DNA of 64,000 nt, from positions 34,893 to 98,892 of IMG/VR virus record IMGVR_UViG_3300037200_000120; one strand, 5' to 3'. This DNA comes from a virus. Position 1 is the first letter of the stretch, and every line of letters begins with the position of its first letter. Below the pieces are notes generated by a model. It made no database searches. It was not told the origin of the DNA and was given only the letters and a program-made list of their open reading frames with translations. Positions 9,760 to 18,871 of this stretch are shown one piece after another. A program made the position numbers and the translations under genes.

Positions 9760-12700
9760 TCGCCGCTCCCTTTCTCGCATCTTGTCTGTTAGAAATCGCC
9801 CGGGACGCCGCTATGGCCGCTACGCGGTTCAATTGCTGAGTGAATTTGATGTCGCGGCTGATCAACTTGGTCGGAGCCGCCTGTTCCAAAGCAGTGCGCG
9901 CCATTTCTGGATAGAGGATCATCTTCTGCATCAGCGCGGAAACGTCATTCATTCCAGCCGCGCGCTTGGCCTGGATCAGTTTCTTCGCCACGGCGGAGCC
10001 AGCCCCGACGGCGGCGCCAATTGCTTTCGTCATCGGGCCCCCGGGGATTTCTTTTCCGGCGTCGGCGCCGAGCAACATTTCGGCGAACAACGACAAGTGG
10101 CCGTGTCTGCTTTCATTAGCGGTTTTCAGATACTTGACGATATCTTGCGCCGTGGTCGGGCGTCCGGGAAGCCCCTGCTCGTCAGCGAGCGTCGAGACGT
10201 GCTTCAGTTCGGCCGCGACCGCATCGATGCCCTTCAGTTCGTCTTTGTCGAATATCTGCGCCAAGACAGTCCGATTCTGTTTGACGAAATTTTGAAAGAC
10301 GTCGCCCTTGACCTTGTCCTTGTTCGAAATCGCTTTGCTTTCGAGGAAATCAGCGACGGCTTTCCTCAAACCATCACGGGCATCGGGATTGTCTTTCACT
10401 TCCGCCGCGAGTTGGCGCATTGCTTGAATGCGATCCGAGCGAGCGAAAAGTTTACCGATTTCGTCAGTGACGCCTTGGGCATCCGAAAGTCCCATGATTT
10501 TGCCGAGCGCGCCCTTCTGATAGGCGTCTAGCGTTGCGGCGCGCATCGCCGTGGCGTCGGCCACGGCTTCGCCCGCTTTCGCTGCGGTCGCGAATTGCTC
10601 GGGAGAGCCGCCGACCTCGCCGAGGGCTCGCAAGGCATCCGAATGGCTCTTGGCCCAAGCGGCATATTTCGCAGGGTCCATCACACCCTTGTCGTCGACT
10701 GCGGCTTTGCGGAGCGAAAGCGCGGCGGCGTCTGACAGGGTTTGGATCGCGTCGACGTCGTTACCCGTCGCGGTGGCGAACGAGCGAACGGCATCGGCGC
10801 CACCGGGGCCCGGCTTCCAAAACTTGCCTCCGAAACCAGAATCAAGGATGCGGAAATCGTCCTTGGCGCCGCGCTCGGCGAGGAAATCGCCGACAGGGCC
10901 CTTTTTGAACGTGTCGTTCTTTTCTTTCGTGGCTTCCGAAGCGGCCTTGATCCGATCGGCCGCCTCGGCGTCCATATTAGCCTCGAGCGGCGGTTTGGGC
11001 TCGCCGACAATATATCCGGCTTGCCTGGCATTCTCGATCGATCGCTCGTCCATCGAAACCGGCGCGGTCTTCATGCCGGCGTCGCGCATCGCGGCGAAAC
11101 GGTTGCGGCCATCGTCGAAGCCGGTCACGGTTCCATCGGAGAGTCGCTGTACCCCGAGCGAGGGAGCGGCGAAGGTATCGCCGTCTTTCAGCGAACCTAG
11201 GAAGTCGGCCGCGCCTTGCGCTTTGCCTCCCGAGCCTGGAGCGACGTGAAACCCGGTGTCCTTCCAATCCCGATCGACTTTGGCGACATCGACATTAACG
11301 ACGCGCTCGCCCTCTTGGGCGGGGCGAGCGGCGGCTAGGACGCGGGCTTGCTGATCAGGCGAAGATAGGCTTTCACTTCCCGCAGCATTTCCAGATCGCA
11401 CGCTAGGCGGTACTTCTGTTCCAGAAGCGCCACGAACGCCTTCCGATCGGAGTCCGACATTCCGCGCACCGTCTCCGCCAATGTTGATCCTGGCGTTTTC
11501 TGCTGCGGCTTGCTCGAATCCATGCCTTTCCGCCTCTAGCCGAGCTGCCATCGTGTCTTTGGCACGCATGGCATTCGCTTTGACCGCGACGGATTCTTGC
11601 GCGGCCTTATGCTCGGCGGCATCGACAATAGCTTGTTCGATAGCCCCACGCAATTGGGTTAGACGAGCCAGGACGGTAGGCGATCCGTTCGGCCCGCGCT
11701 GCGCCCGCATCTCTTCGGAAACCAGTGAGCGTAGATCGGTGACTTCCTTCAATTTTGAAACCGGGCCGAGGGCTTGAGCTGCATCGAACAGTTTCCGCTC
11801 CGAGCCCTCGATCGGCTTGGCCTTCTTCGCAGTTTCGCTCATGCCGGATTCGATCCGACGTGCGGCGCCGGAAATTGGCGCGGTTCCTAAAGCCAATTTT
11901 CCGTCGGGATCGATCGCATCCCAAAGCGTTTTTTCCCACGCTTTAGCGCCGGCATGGTTCGCCGCGAGTTGGGTTCGGGCGACATTGCCTATGTCTTCCG
12001 GTGCGGCGGTTCCACCGATTTCGGCGGTTTTGGCTTGCGCATGCGTCGTCGCCTGGCGCTGGACGCCAGCCAAAGCATCGTCGAGTTCGGCCAACTGATC
12101 GCGGATATGCGCGGAGACAGCCGCAGGATCGCCGGTCGGTTGCAATGCCTTGATGACGCCGACGCGGGCTTCGTTCTGTTGGGCGCGGCGCTCGTTAAAC
12201 GGGGCTGGATTGGCTGTCTCAGCCTCGCGCTCCATGGAGCCGATGCCGCGATCCCCTATCGACTGATAGCTAGTGAGAGGAACGCCGCCAACGCCGGTAT
12301 CACCGTTTGTTCGCGAATTTTCCAACGCCTGATTTCGATCAGCAACGCCCTTGACGAAAAGGCGTTGCGCGAGCGCGAGCTTTTGCGGACTGTTGGCGTC
12401 GCCTTGGAACGGAGCGGCGTAGTCGCGGATGGCGCTGGCGCCCTCTCTCGCCAGCGTGGGCGCTTCGGCCAGCCCAGCGCCGGCAACGCCGCCAACGAGG
12501 TTCCCTGCCAATCTGGCTACGGGCTGCAAAGGCTCGGGGACGACAGCCGCGGCGCCTTCGCCAGTTCCTCCGGATAGGCCCCCAATAGCGGCGTTCGTCG
12601 CAGTCTGCGCTCCACTGGACCCGGACCCAAACGCGCTTTCGAGCGCCTTCGCCGCCATCGGATAGGCGTTCGCCAGTCCAGTCTTTCCGAGTCCAACGAC

Positions 12701-13318
12701 GCCAGCCTCGGGAACGAGCGCGGATGAAACACCGGACCCAATACCGCGTGCGATCGATTCTGCCGGGGTTTGCGCGACCGTGCTCTCCGGATTCATGCGC
12801 GGATCAACCGCGCCGAAAGCCTGCTTGATCGATTGTGAGCCCCCGACGGGGTTATCGATCGTCGGGATGGTCGACCCCGTCGCCGAGTTGACGGCTTGGA
12901 TGCCTTTGTTCATCAGCCATGCAGTGGCGTCGACCGGCACGCCGAGCGTGTCGATCGCACCTTCGCTCAGCCCGGCGCCGAAATTGCCGACGATCGAGCC
13001 AGCGGTCGCGGGTGTCGTTTTCTTCGGAGGTGGCGGAAGTTTTCCGTCGATGCCGGATTGCAAGAGGTCGAGCGTGCTCTGTCCTGGAGGTGAAGGTGCA
13101 GCGATCGGGGCAGCAGTCGGAGTGGGCGACCCGCTCGGCACGGGCACTCCCGACGGCTTCAGCGTGCCGTCGATCCCGCTCTGCAACAGATCGAGCGTCG
13201 CCTGTCCAGGCTGGCCGGAAACGACTTGGTCGCCGGCAGAGACAGGGCCCGGTGCGCCAGTCGCGTCCGAAGGCGCGGCAGGCGTCGGTGCTTTTGTGAC
13301 GTAGATATCGCCGGACAT
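9749..13318 (-). CDS. Very large internal virion / DNA ejection protein
   Basis: A 1,189-residue protein in the position of P22-type ejection proteins. The N-terminus is Pro/Ala-rich with a duplicated ATLDLLQSGIDG / STLDLLQSGIDG motif (residues about 42-90), then glycine-rich hydrophobic helices and long coiled-coil-like Ala/Glu/Lys segments. Near residues 690-770 there is a ParB/sulfiredoxin-like stretch (FDDGRNRFAAMRDAGM). It overlaps the next gene by a few bases. Likely enters the cell with the DNA; this is inferred from size, composition and neighbours. Confidence 0.7.
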   Translation of the reverse strand: MSGDIYVTKAPTPAAPSDATGAPGPVSAGDQVVSGQPGQATLDLLQSGIDGTLKPSGVPVPSGSPTPTAAPIAAPSPPGQSTLDLLQSGIDGKLPPPPKKTTPATAGSIVGNFGAGLSEGAIDTLGVPVDATAWLMNKGIQAVNSATGSTIPTIDNPVGGSQSIKQAFGAVDPRMNPESTVAQTPAESIARGIGSGVSSALVPEAGVVGLGKTGLANAYPMAAKALESAFGSGSSGAQTATNAAIGGLSGGTGEGAAAVVPEPLQPVARLAGNLVGGVAGAGLAEAPTLAREGASAIRDYAAPFQGDANSPQKLALAQRLFVKGVADRNQALENSRTNGDTGVGGVPLTSYQSIGDRGIGSMEREAETANPAPFNERRAQQNEARVGVIKALQPTGDPAAVSAHIRDQLAELDDALAGVQRQATTHAQAKTAEIGGTAAPEDIGNVARTQLAANHAGAKAWEKTLWDAIDPDGKLALGTAPISGAARRIESGMSETAKKAKPIEGSERKLFDAAQALGPVSKLKEVTDLRSLVSEEMRAQRGPNGSPTVLARLTQLRGAIEQAIVDAAEHKAAQESVAVKANAMRAKDTMAARLEAERHGFEQAAAENARINIGGDGARNVGLRSEGVRGASGTEVPPSVRSGNAAGSESLSSPDQQARVLAAARPAQEGERVVNVDVAKVDRDWKDTGFHVAPGSGGKAQGAADFLGSLKDGDTFAAPSLGVQRLSDGTVTGFDDGRNRFAAMRDAGMKTAPVSMDERSIENARQAGYIVGEPKPPLEANMDAEAADRIKAASEATKEKNDTFKKGPVGDFLAERGAKDDFRILDSGFGGKFWKPGPGGADAVRSFATATGNDVDAIQTLSDAAALSLRKAAVDDKGVMDPAKYAAWAKSHSDALRALGEVGGSPEQFATAAKAGEAVADATAMRAATLDAYQKGALGKIMGLSDAQGVTDEIGKLFARSDRIQAMRQLAAEVKDNPDARDGLRKAVADFLESKAISNKDKVKGDVFQNFVKQNRTVLAQIFDKDELKGIDAVAAELKHVSTLADEQGLPGRPTTAQDIVKYLKTANESRHGHLSLFAEMLLGADAGKEIPGGPMTKAIGAAVGAGSAVAKKLIQAKRAAGMNDVSALMQKMILYPEMARTALEQAAPTKLISRDIKFTQQLNRVAAIAASRAISNRQDARKGAANVR
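11335..11523 (-). CDS. Nested out-of-frame ORF inside ejection gene
   Basis: A 62-residue ORF in another frame of the same strand as the 9749-13318 gene. It reads like a real helical protein (ETVRGMSDSDRKAFVALLEQ, then YRLACDLEMLREVKAYL) with ordinary amino-acid balance. The ATG is preceded by GGCGGAAAGGC, an acceptable ribosome site. The host frame over this stretch is low-complexity (Gly, Ser, Arg), as expected where a second frame is constrained. No homology recognised. Confidence 0.35.
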   Translation of the reverse strand: MDSSKPQQKTPGSTLAETVRGMSDSDRKAFVALLEQKYRLACDLEMLREVKAYLRLISKPAS

Positions 13319-16240
13319 TTACGGCAGCAATCCGGCGGTCTGCGCGAGTTTGACCTGAGCGGCCAAGGATTTCAGCACATCCTTGCCTCCAGGCTGAGCC
13401 GCCATTCTCGCCACCAAGGTCTGAGCCTCGGTCGGATTGTCGAGTTGCATCCGATGTAGAACGAAAGCGGCCGGGCTGATGTTCTCGTTCCAATAGGCTT
13501 GGAAATCTCGCCCTTCGGATTGCGGCATCGGACCGAGCGAATTATTGTTCGCAGCACGCCATCCAGCGGCGGCTTGCTGCTTGGCGATGGTGAAATCGCC
13601 GAGTCCCTTCATTTGCGGAATGACGAGCCCGATACCGCCTTCGCTCATTTCCGGGCTCGGCAGCGATTTGTTGATGAGTTGCATTTCCTGCACGCCCACG
13701 CGCGAACTCGTCTCATGCGCGGCCGCTCTGGAAACATTCCCTGCCATCTTGACGAAATCCTGATAGTCGGCGATCGACTGATCCAACCCAGGGGTAGAAA
13801 TGCCGAGACCCTTGGCGACCGATTGCAGGCCCTCGCGAGCGCTTTCCGCGAACGGCGCCCATTTGCCAGGCGTCCATGTTCCGCCCGCTGCGGCTTGCGC
13901 CACTTCATCGAGCGTTGTGTTCATTGTCCGCGCCGAGGATGCGGCTTGATCGAGTTGCGCCGGAAGTTCTCCGTAAGCTTTGCCTTGGCCCTCCTGTTCT
14001 TCTTTTTGCGCGATGGTCATCCCCGGCTGTAGCGTCGTCCATCCTAGAGGCGCGTTGCCGGCGGCGGCCGAGGCGGCGGGAGCGGCGGGCGAGACGCCGG
14101 GAGGCGCAACAGGAGCGGCCACGGGAGCCGGGGCATTCGCCGCGACAGGCTGAACGACAGGCGCTTGACCGGGCGGACCAGCCGCCGGAGCGATATTCGT
14201 CGGCGATGGCACGATGGGCGCGACGGTTCCTTGTGCGGGGGCGACGGGAGCGAGAGGGCTGGTTCCTCGTGCGGGGGCGACAGGAATCGGCGGCACAGGA
14301 ATATTGGCCGCTTGAGCCGTCGTCCCGACCCCTTGGTTGCTTCCGAAAATAGCGGGGCGCGCCCCCGGCGCACCTGCGCTCGGCGGAGGCGCGACCAGAT
14401 TCCCGACCGGGAATTTTCCATTCGCGATCGACTCGGCATAGGCTAGCCGCGTCGGTTCGGAATTGTTGCCGTAACGGATATAGCCGTGAAGCGCCTGATT
14501 GGCCGACGCGAGATCGGTGGCTTTGAGGAACGGCGCGGCAGAAGCGCTTTCCGGCCCACCCATCTCGTATTTGACGAAATCCAATTGCGTATTGAGGTCG
14601 GTAGGAGAAGCGCCGCGCGCGGCGGCGAAAGCATTCAGTGCGTTTCGGCGATCGAGACGCCATTGCAGAAGCCCGATACCGCCCTCGGTCGGGTTCGGCG
14701 CGGCTGGGTTGAATTCGCTTTCCTGCTTCATATTGCCGGTCAGCGCGGCGGCTTGGACCGGCGTGAATCCCCTCTGGATGAGGCCGGTGTAAATTCGCTG
14801 TCCGATATTTTGTGGTGTCACCCCCGCGGTTCCGCCCGCAGTTTCTCGCTGCGCGATGGTCTGCGCGCCTTGCGCATTGTCGGCCAAGACTTGAGCCTTG
14901 GTGGCACCCGCCGTTCCCCCCGCGCTCGGCGCCGCAGGGCCGATCATATTCTGGGGAACTTCGTTCGCGTTGCGGATCGTGCCGGGGACCGCAGGAGCGA
15001 ATGAATTTGCTGATGCAGGAATAGGCGCCGCGCCCGTTGTGGTCAATCCCGTCTTCGGATCGATCGCGTTGCCGCGCGCGTCAGTAGCGACCGGCGTTCC
15101 GTCTGCCGCGCGAGCGGTAGGCCCGCCAGCGGAACCGACAGGCAGCGGCGCGGAAGCCGCTTGAAGCCCGGGAGGCCCGAGCACGCGCCCCGGCGCAACC
15201 GGAGCCGCAGGAAGCCCTTGCGAATTAGCAGGAGGGGCTCCAGGCGGCGGAGAGAGCGGACCTGACGGCAAACCGTTGAACGGCGATGCTGCAAACGGCG
15301 CACCGCCCGCAGGTGTGTCGGACAGCCCGGGGGGCAACCGTACAGTTTGTTGCGGCTCGGTTACGAGCGGCTTGTTCAGTGTCTCAGCGCGCGTGGTCGC
15401 CGCTGTTTTCGCCCCCGCGACCGTAGGCGTATCGGTCGGGGCTATGCCCCCCTGCTGCATTCCCTTGGCAAGCGGCACGAGAGAGGATACCGGCGCCTGC
15501 CACAGATATTGCTCGGTCGCGGCGTCCATCGGCTGACCGGAAGCGGCGCGAACGGCCTTGAACCTTTGGATCAGGTCCGATCTGACTTCGGGAGGCAATG
15601 TTTGCGTCCCGTCAGGATCGGTGACTATTCCGCCGAGGAGTTCCGATGCGATCTGAGCTTTTTGCGTGGCGATGTCGGCTTGCGTTGCGACTGCGGTTTT
15701 GGTGGCGCCAGCCACCGCGCCGACGCCCGCCGCGCCCCCCTCTAGACCAGCGGCCGAGAGGCTTGTGGGATTCTGTGAAAGCCCAATACGTCCTGTGTTT
15801 TGAAGATTGGCCGTTGTCGTATCGGCCATCGTTTTGGCCGCGGTAGCCGCCGTCCCGACGAGGGCCGGCCCGGCCGGAGCCGCAGACATCGGATTGTTCG
15901 GATTGGCTGCATAGGCTCGGTTGCCAGCGATAGTCATCCCGCTCTGGACGTTCCCCAAAATCGCCGTCGATCCCGCCGGATCGGTTGCGCCGAGTCCGCT
16001 ATGGATAAGCGCGCCTTCCGGCTGCTCGCCGTTGGCGATACGGGAATTATAATCCTGAAGCGCGTTGAGCCCGATCGCGCCACGTTGAACATTCTGTCCC
16101 GTCAGAGCGGCTTGCGCTTGCGCTTCCTGCCCGCGCGCGGCCATATATTGCAACTGCGCCAGTGACGTGATCTGTCCGACGACGTCCGGCGGAGGGGCAA
16201 CCTTACCCTGAAGCGCGATCGTATTGTCGATCTCGGCCAT
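13319..16240 (-). CDS. Internal virion protein with tail lysozyme domain
   Basis: A 973-residue protein. A phage tail lysozyme-type domain lies at about residues 480-610: GFTPVQAAALTGNMKQESEF supplies the typical Glu-containing motif, followed by GGIGLLQWRLDRRNAL. It is embedded between Pro/Ala-rich linkers, with a helical C-terminal region. Known family role: local peptidoglycan cutting during DNA entry. It is packed one base from the neighbouring ejection gene and belongs to the P22-like ejection set. Confidence 0.8.
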   Translation of the reverse strand: MAEIDNTIALQGKVAPPPDVVGQITSLAQLQYMAARGQEAQAQAALTGQNVQRGAIGLNALQDYNSRIANGEQPEGALIHSGLGATDPAGSTAILGNVQSGMTIAGNRAYAANPNNPMSAAPAGPALVGTAATAAKTMADTTTANLQNTGRIGLSQNPTSLSAAGLEGGAAGVGAVAGATKTAVATQADIATQKAQIASELLGGIVTDPDGTQTLPPEVRSDLIQRFKAVRAASGQPMDAATEQYLWQAPVSSLVPLAKGMQQGGIAPTDTPTVAGAKTAATTRAETLNKPLVTEPQQTVRLPPGLSDTPAGGAPFAASPFNGLPSGPLSPPPGAPPANSQGLPAAPVAPGRVLGPPGLQAASAPLPVGSAGGPTARAADGTPVATDARGNAIDPKTGLTTTGAAPIPASANSFAPAVPGTIRNANEVPQNMIGPAAPSAGGTAGATKAQVLADNAQGAQTIAQRETAGGTAGVTPQNIGQRIYTGLIQRGFTPVQAAALTGNMKQESEFNPAAPNPTEGGIGLLQWRLDRRNALNAFAAARGASPTDLNTQLDFVKYEMGGPESASAAPFLKATDLASANQALHGYIRYGNNSEPTRLAYAESIANGKFPVGNLVAPPPSAGAPGARPAIFGSNQGVGTTAQAANIPVPPIPVAPARGTSPLAPVAPAQGTVAPIVPSPTNIAPAAGPPGQAPVVQPVAANAPAPVAAPVAPPGVSPAAPAASAAAGNAPLGWTTLQPGMTIAQKEEQEGQGKAYGELPAQLDQAASSARTMNTTLDEVAQAAAGGTWTPGKWAPFAESAREGLQSVAKGLGISTPGLDQSIADYQDFVKMAGNVSRAAAHETSSRVGVQEMQLINKSLPSPEMSEGGIGLVIPQMKGLGDFTIAKQQAAAGWRAANNNSLGPMPQSEGRDFQAYWNENISPAAFVLHRMQLDNPTEAQTLVARMAAQPGGKDVLKSLAAQVKLAQTAGLLP

Positions 16241-16246
16241 CAGCTA

Positions 16247-17110
16247 TCAGTTCAACAGATACGAGGTGTCGGGATTGTCTTGAATAGCGTCCTGGCCAGC
16301 GTCGGAAAGCCCCCCATAATTGCCCGTTGAATTCTGATATGCGCTGGCCAGATTCGTATTGCCACCCAGACCCAACTTATTGACGAGAAGAGAGCTCGTC
16401 AGGCCGCTACCCAAGCTGGAAAGACCGCCGGAAAGCGCGCTTGCGGACCCAACCGTTCCCGACGCCTGCGCCTGTCCGATCGCCTGTTGCGTATTGCCCT
16501 GCGAATTTCCTGCATTGGCCGAAAGGTTCGCGACTCCCGACGCCGCGCTCTGTCCCATACCAGCCAGCGATTGCAATCGGCTGAAATAGTTGCCGAATTG
16601 TTGCGAGGCCAAGCCTTGGCCATATTGTTCTGCGCCGATCGCAGCGCCGCCGCCGCCTACGGACAAACCCGGCGTGGTTCCCGCCGCAGCCGAGCGATCC
16701 AAGGCTTGCAAACCCTGCTGGAAAGCGAATTGATAGTCTGGCGATTGTGTGAAAGCTTGATCCGCTGCCGCCTGGACTTGTGGGCCGCCTGGGCTGGAAA
16801 TCGCCGAATAGATATTGCCGGGCGTCACGACCCCTGTCGGCGACACGGTCGCAGCGCCAGTCCCAGACGCGCCATAGGCGATCCCGTACAGGTTTGCGAG
16901 TTGATCCTCGGCGCCGAGGCCTACGGTCTCGTAAGGCGCTTCCGCCGCAAGTCCCGTGTTTTCCGCGGCGACTTGAGTGGCCAACGCATTTCGAGCAGCC
17001 GTCGCCTGTTGTGAAGATGCATTATTGGCCGCGCCAGCTTGAAGCGCCGAGCCGCCGAGCCCCAGAACGCCAGCTCCGACGACGGCGGTAGGAAGAGAGA
17101 TGCTCGGCAT
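16247..17110 (-). CDS. DNA ejection protein, gp7/p32-like
   Basis: A 287-residue Ala/Gly/Gln-rich protein with an N-terminal hydrophobic segment (ISLPTAVVGAGVLGLGGSAL). It has the motif SPDYQFAFQQGLQALDRSAA followed by GQGLASQQFGNYFSRLQSLAG, typical of podovirus DNA-transfer proteins. Such proteins are packaged in the capsid and leave with the genome. Context with two larger internal proteins fits a three-protein ejection set. Confidence 0.8.
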   Translation of the reverse strand: MPSISLPTAVVGAGVLGLGGSALQAGAANNASSQQATAARNALATQVAAENTGLAAEAPYETVGLGAEDQLANLYGIAYGASGTGAATVSPTGVVTPGNIYSAISSPGGPQVQAAADQAFTQSPDYQFAFQQGLQALDRSAAAGTTPGLSVGGGGAAIGAEQYGQGLASQQFGNYFSRLQSLAGMGQSAASGVANLSANAGNSQGNTQQAIGQAQASGTVGSASALSGGLSSLGSGLTSSLLVNKLGLGGNTNLASAYQNSTGNYGGLSDAGQDAIQDNPDTSYLLN

Positions 17111-17113
17111 TTT

Positions 17114-17590
17114 CTACTCCCTTCCGATCCAGAGGAAAAATTCGCGCTTGATGAATATGGCCTTGATCCGGGCGAACAGCGAACCGAGCCGCGCGCCACG
17201 CCCCAACATCCGATGATGCAGCAAGAGATAATCGACCCCGAACGCCCTCAGTTCATGAATCGAGAAATCCAGCATCCGCCTGCACAGATTCAGCCCAGCG
17301 AAGCCGTCGGCGGCATAGATCGCGCCTTGGTTCGCCATTACGAGCCCCCACGACTCGACATCCGGCTGTACGTTCCAAGTGCAATAAGCGAGCAATCGTC
17401 CGTCCAGCCTCGCCGTGACGAGCCGCAAGATCCCCGCATCGTTGATCGCCTGCATCGCCTCGACGTGGACGCGGAACGGGCGTTTCAGGGCCAATTGACC
17501 TTCGACCTCGGCGTAATGCGCGCGGGCCAGGGGTTCGGCGTCAGGCCACATCGAGGCCCACGATTCCCAACCGACGACGAGATCGCTCAC
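17114..17590 (-). CDS. GNAT-family N-acetyltransferase
   Basis: A 158-residue protein with the GNAT layout: strand pair RLVTARLDGRLLAYCTWNV, a helix after GFAGLNLCRRMLDFSIHEL, and FGVDYLLLHHRMLGRGARL near the C-terminus where acetyl-CoA binds. Phages often carry such a gene beside ejection or tail genes. Substrate unknown. It overlaps the downstream end of the sulfotransferase-like gene by four bases, so the two are probably translated together. Confidence 0.7.
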   Translation of the reverse strand: MSDLVVGWESWASMWPDAEPLARAHYAEVEGQLALKRPFRVHVEAMQAINDAGILRLVTARLDGRLLAYCTWNVQPDVESWGLVMANQGAIYAADGFAGLNLCRRMLDFSIHELRAFGVDYLLLHHRMLGRGARLGSLFARIKAIFIKREFFLWIGRE

Positions 17591-18141
17591 GCGAGAAGCT
17601 GCGCTTTCAGTCCTTCGATCCTCGCCTGATTATCGGCGAGATATTTCATGCGGGCGTGGACGTCGATCTGGACGTTGCGCCAAGCCATCTCGCGGTCCCA
17701 AGCCTCGTCCCACGGAATTTGCAGGCAATGCTCGAACAGAACCGCTCGCGTTCTGGCCTGACACAGATCGTCAAATTGAACGGTCAAGACGCCGGGATGC
17801 CCCGATATCTCGTTCAACATCGAGGCGCGCGCGATCAGTTCCCCCATCTTGGCCTCTATTCCAAATTGGGAAAGACTACGCTCGACTTCGGAGACAGGGC
17901 GCCGGATCACCGCGAACTTGGCCTCCGGCATCCGCTCACGGATCAGGCGCCAGCCCAACATCGCGGCGGTTTCGACGGCGCCGATCATTTCGCCGTCGAA
18001 TTTATTGAAGAAATCATTTGGCGTCGAGCACGTCGCCGCGATGTCATGGCCAACACGCCAGTTGCCGCTGATCGGATAGCGAAGATATTCGCGCGTCCAT
18101 GCCGTCCTGCTCCGAGGTAGTGCGAAGACGATGAAGGTCAT
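17587..18141 (-). CDS. Sulfotransferase-like protein
   Basis: A 184-residue protein. The N-terminus FIVFALPRSRTAWTREYL is the 5'-phosphosulfate-binding loop of sulfotransferases (strand, PRSxTxW, helix), and AKFAVIRRPVSEVERSL matches the 3'-phosphate-binding strand and helix with its conserved Arg and Ser. It is shorter than cellular sulfotransferases (about 250-300 residues). A sulfate-transfer role on virion or host surface is inferred, not shown. Confidence 0.7.
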   Translation of the reverse strand: MTFIVFALPRSRTAWTREYLRYPISGNWRVGHDIAATCSTPNDFFNKFDGEMIGAVETAAMLGWRLIRERMPEAKFAVIRRPVSEVERSLSQFGIEAKMGELIARASMLNEISGHPGVLTVQFDDLCQARTRAVLFEHCLQIPWDEAWDREMAWRNVQIDVHARMKYLADNQARIEGLKAQLLA

Positions 18142-18545
18142 GCCACGCGCCGTTTCGGCACGACACGAATTACGGACTTGTTCGACACTATGAGGCGGGA
18201 ATAGACGTACCAGCGGATTTCTGTTTCGTCCGCGCCGACAGTGTCCTCATTGATCGCGGCGACGCGGATTTTGAAGGCTTCCAGTTCAGGTTTGACGCGC
18301 CAATAGAGAACGCCGGGCCGCTTCGCCTCGTAGTCGAGAACCGCCAGTCGCCAAGTCGCGACCGCGATTTCTTTCGTCGCGCACAAACACGGCTCTTTGG
18401 CGTCGCTGTCTCTGACGCCGCCGCTGCAAAACTCGATGTAGGCTTCGCCCGTGGGCGCCTTCCATGGCTCGCGGTTTTCATCGCCGTCCCAGTCGACACA
18501 GGTAATTCGTTGCGTGATGTCGCGGAGCGCTTCGTCGAGAGTCAC
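18138..18545 (-). CDS. Hypothetical virion-region protein
   Basis: About 135 residues. A GTG start overlapping the previous stop (GTGA) is preferred because this coupling recurs throughout the window; a GTG 12 bases upstream is possible. Contains YIEFCSGGVRDSDAKEPCLC and a basic end (VIRVVPKRRVA). No family recognised. Confidence 0.6.
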   Translation of the reverse strand: MTLDEALRDITQRITCVDWDGDENREPWKAPTGEAYIEFCSGGVRDSDAKEPCLCATKEIAVATWRLAVLDYEAKRPGVLYWRVKPELEAFKIRVAAINEDTVGADETEIRWYVYSRLIVSNKSVIRVVPKRRVA

Positions 18546-18871
18546 TTGTTCACCCACCCGGTGCGCGAGCCGTTGACGCCGCTTTCTTTAACCCAGAACG
18601 TATTCGTCGATCCGCCCTGATTGTTCGAATAGAAATCGCCTAGATTGCCGGCGATGACGTTTTCGGGGGAACCTACCCCGGAACTCCATTTCTGGCCATT
18701 GCCGAGCGTCACCGTCGAAGTCGTTCCGGCCACGGTTCCGTTCAGCGCGTTCGTGATGTTGGTCAGAAAGCGCAGCCCTTGACCGGTAAGCAGATGCTGG
18801 GCGCCAGTCGCCATGTCTTTGGTCAGAGCGAGCGCGGCATTGGCCGAGGTGACGAGAGGCTTGTTTACCAT
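18542..18871 (-). CDS. Small virion protein
   Basis: A 109-residue Gly/Asn/Thr-rich protein, starting at an ATG that overlaps the stop of the hub gene. The composition (ALNGTVAGTTSTVTLGNGQ) resembles small structural proteins. Role not identified. Confidence 0.6.
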   Translation of the reverse strand: MVNKPLVTSANAALALTKDMATGAQHLLTGQGLRFLTNITNALNGTVAGTTSTVTLGNGQKWSSGVGSPENVIAGNLGDFYSNNQGGSTNTFWVKESGVNGSRTGWVNK

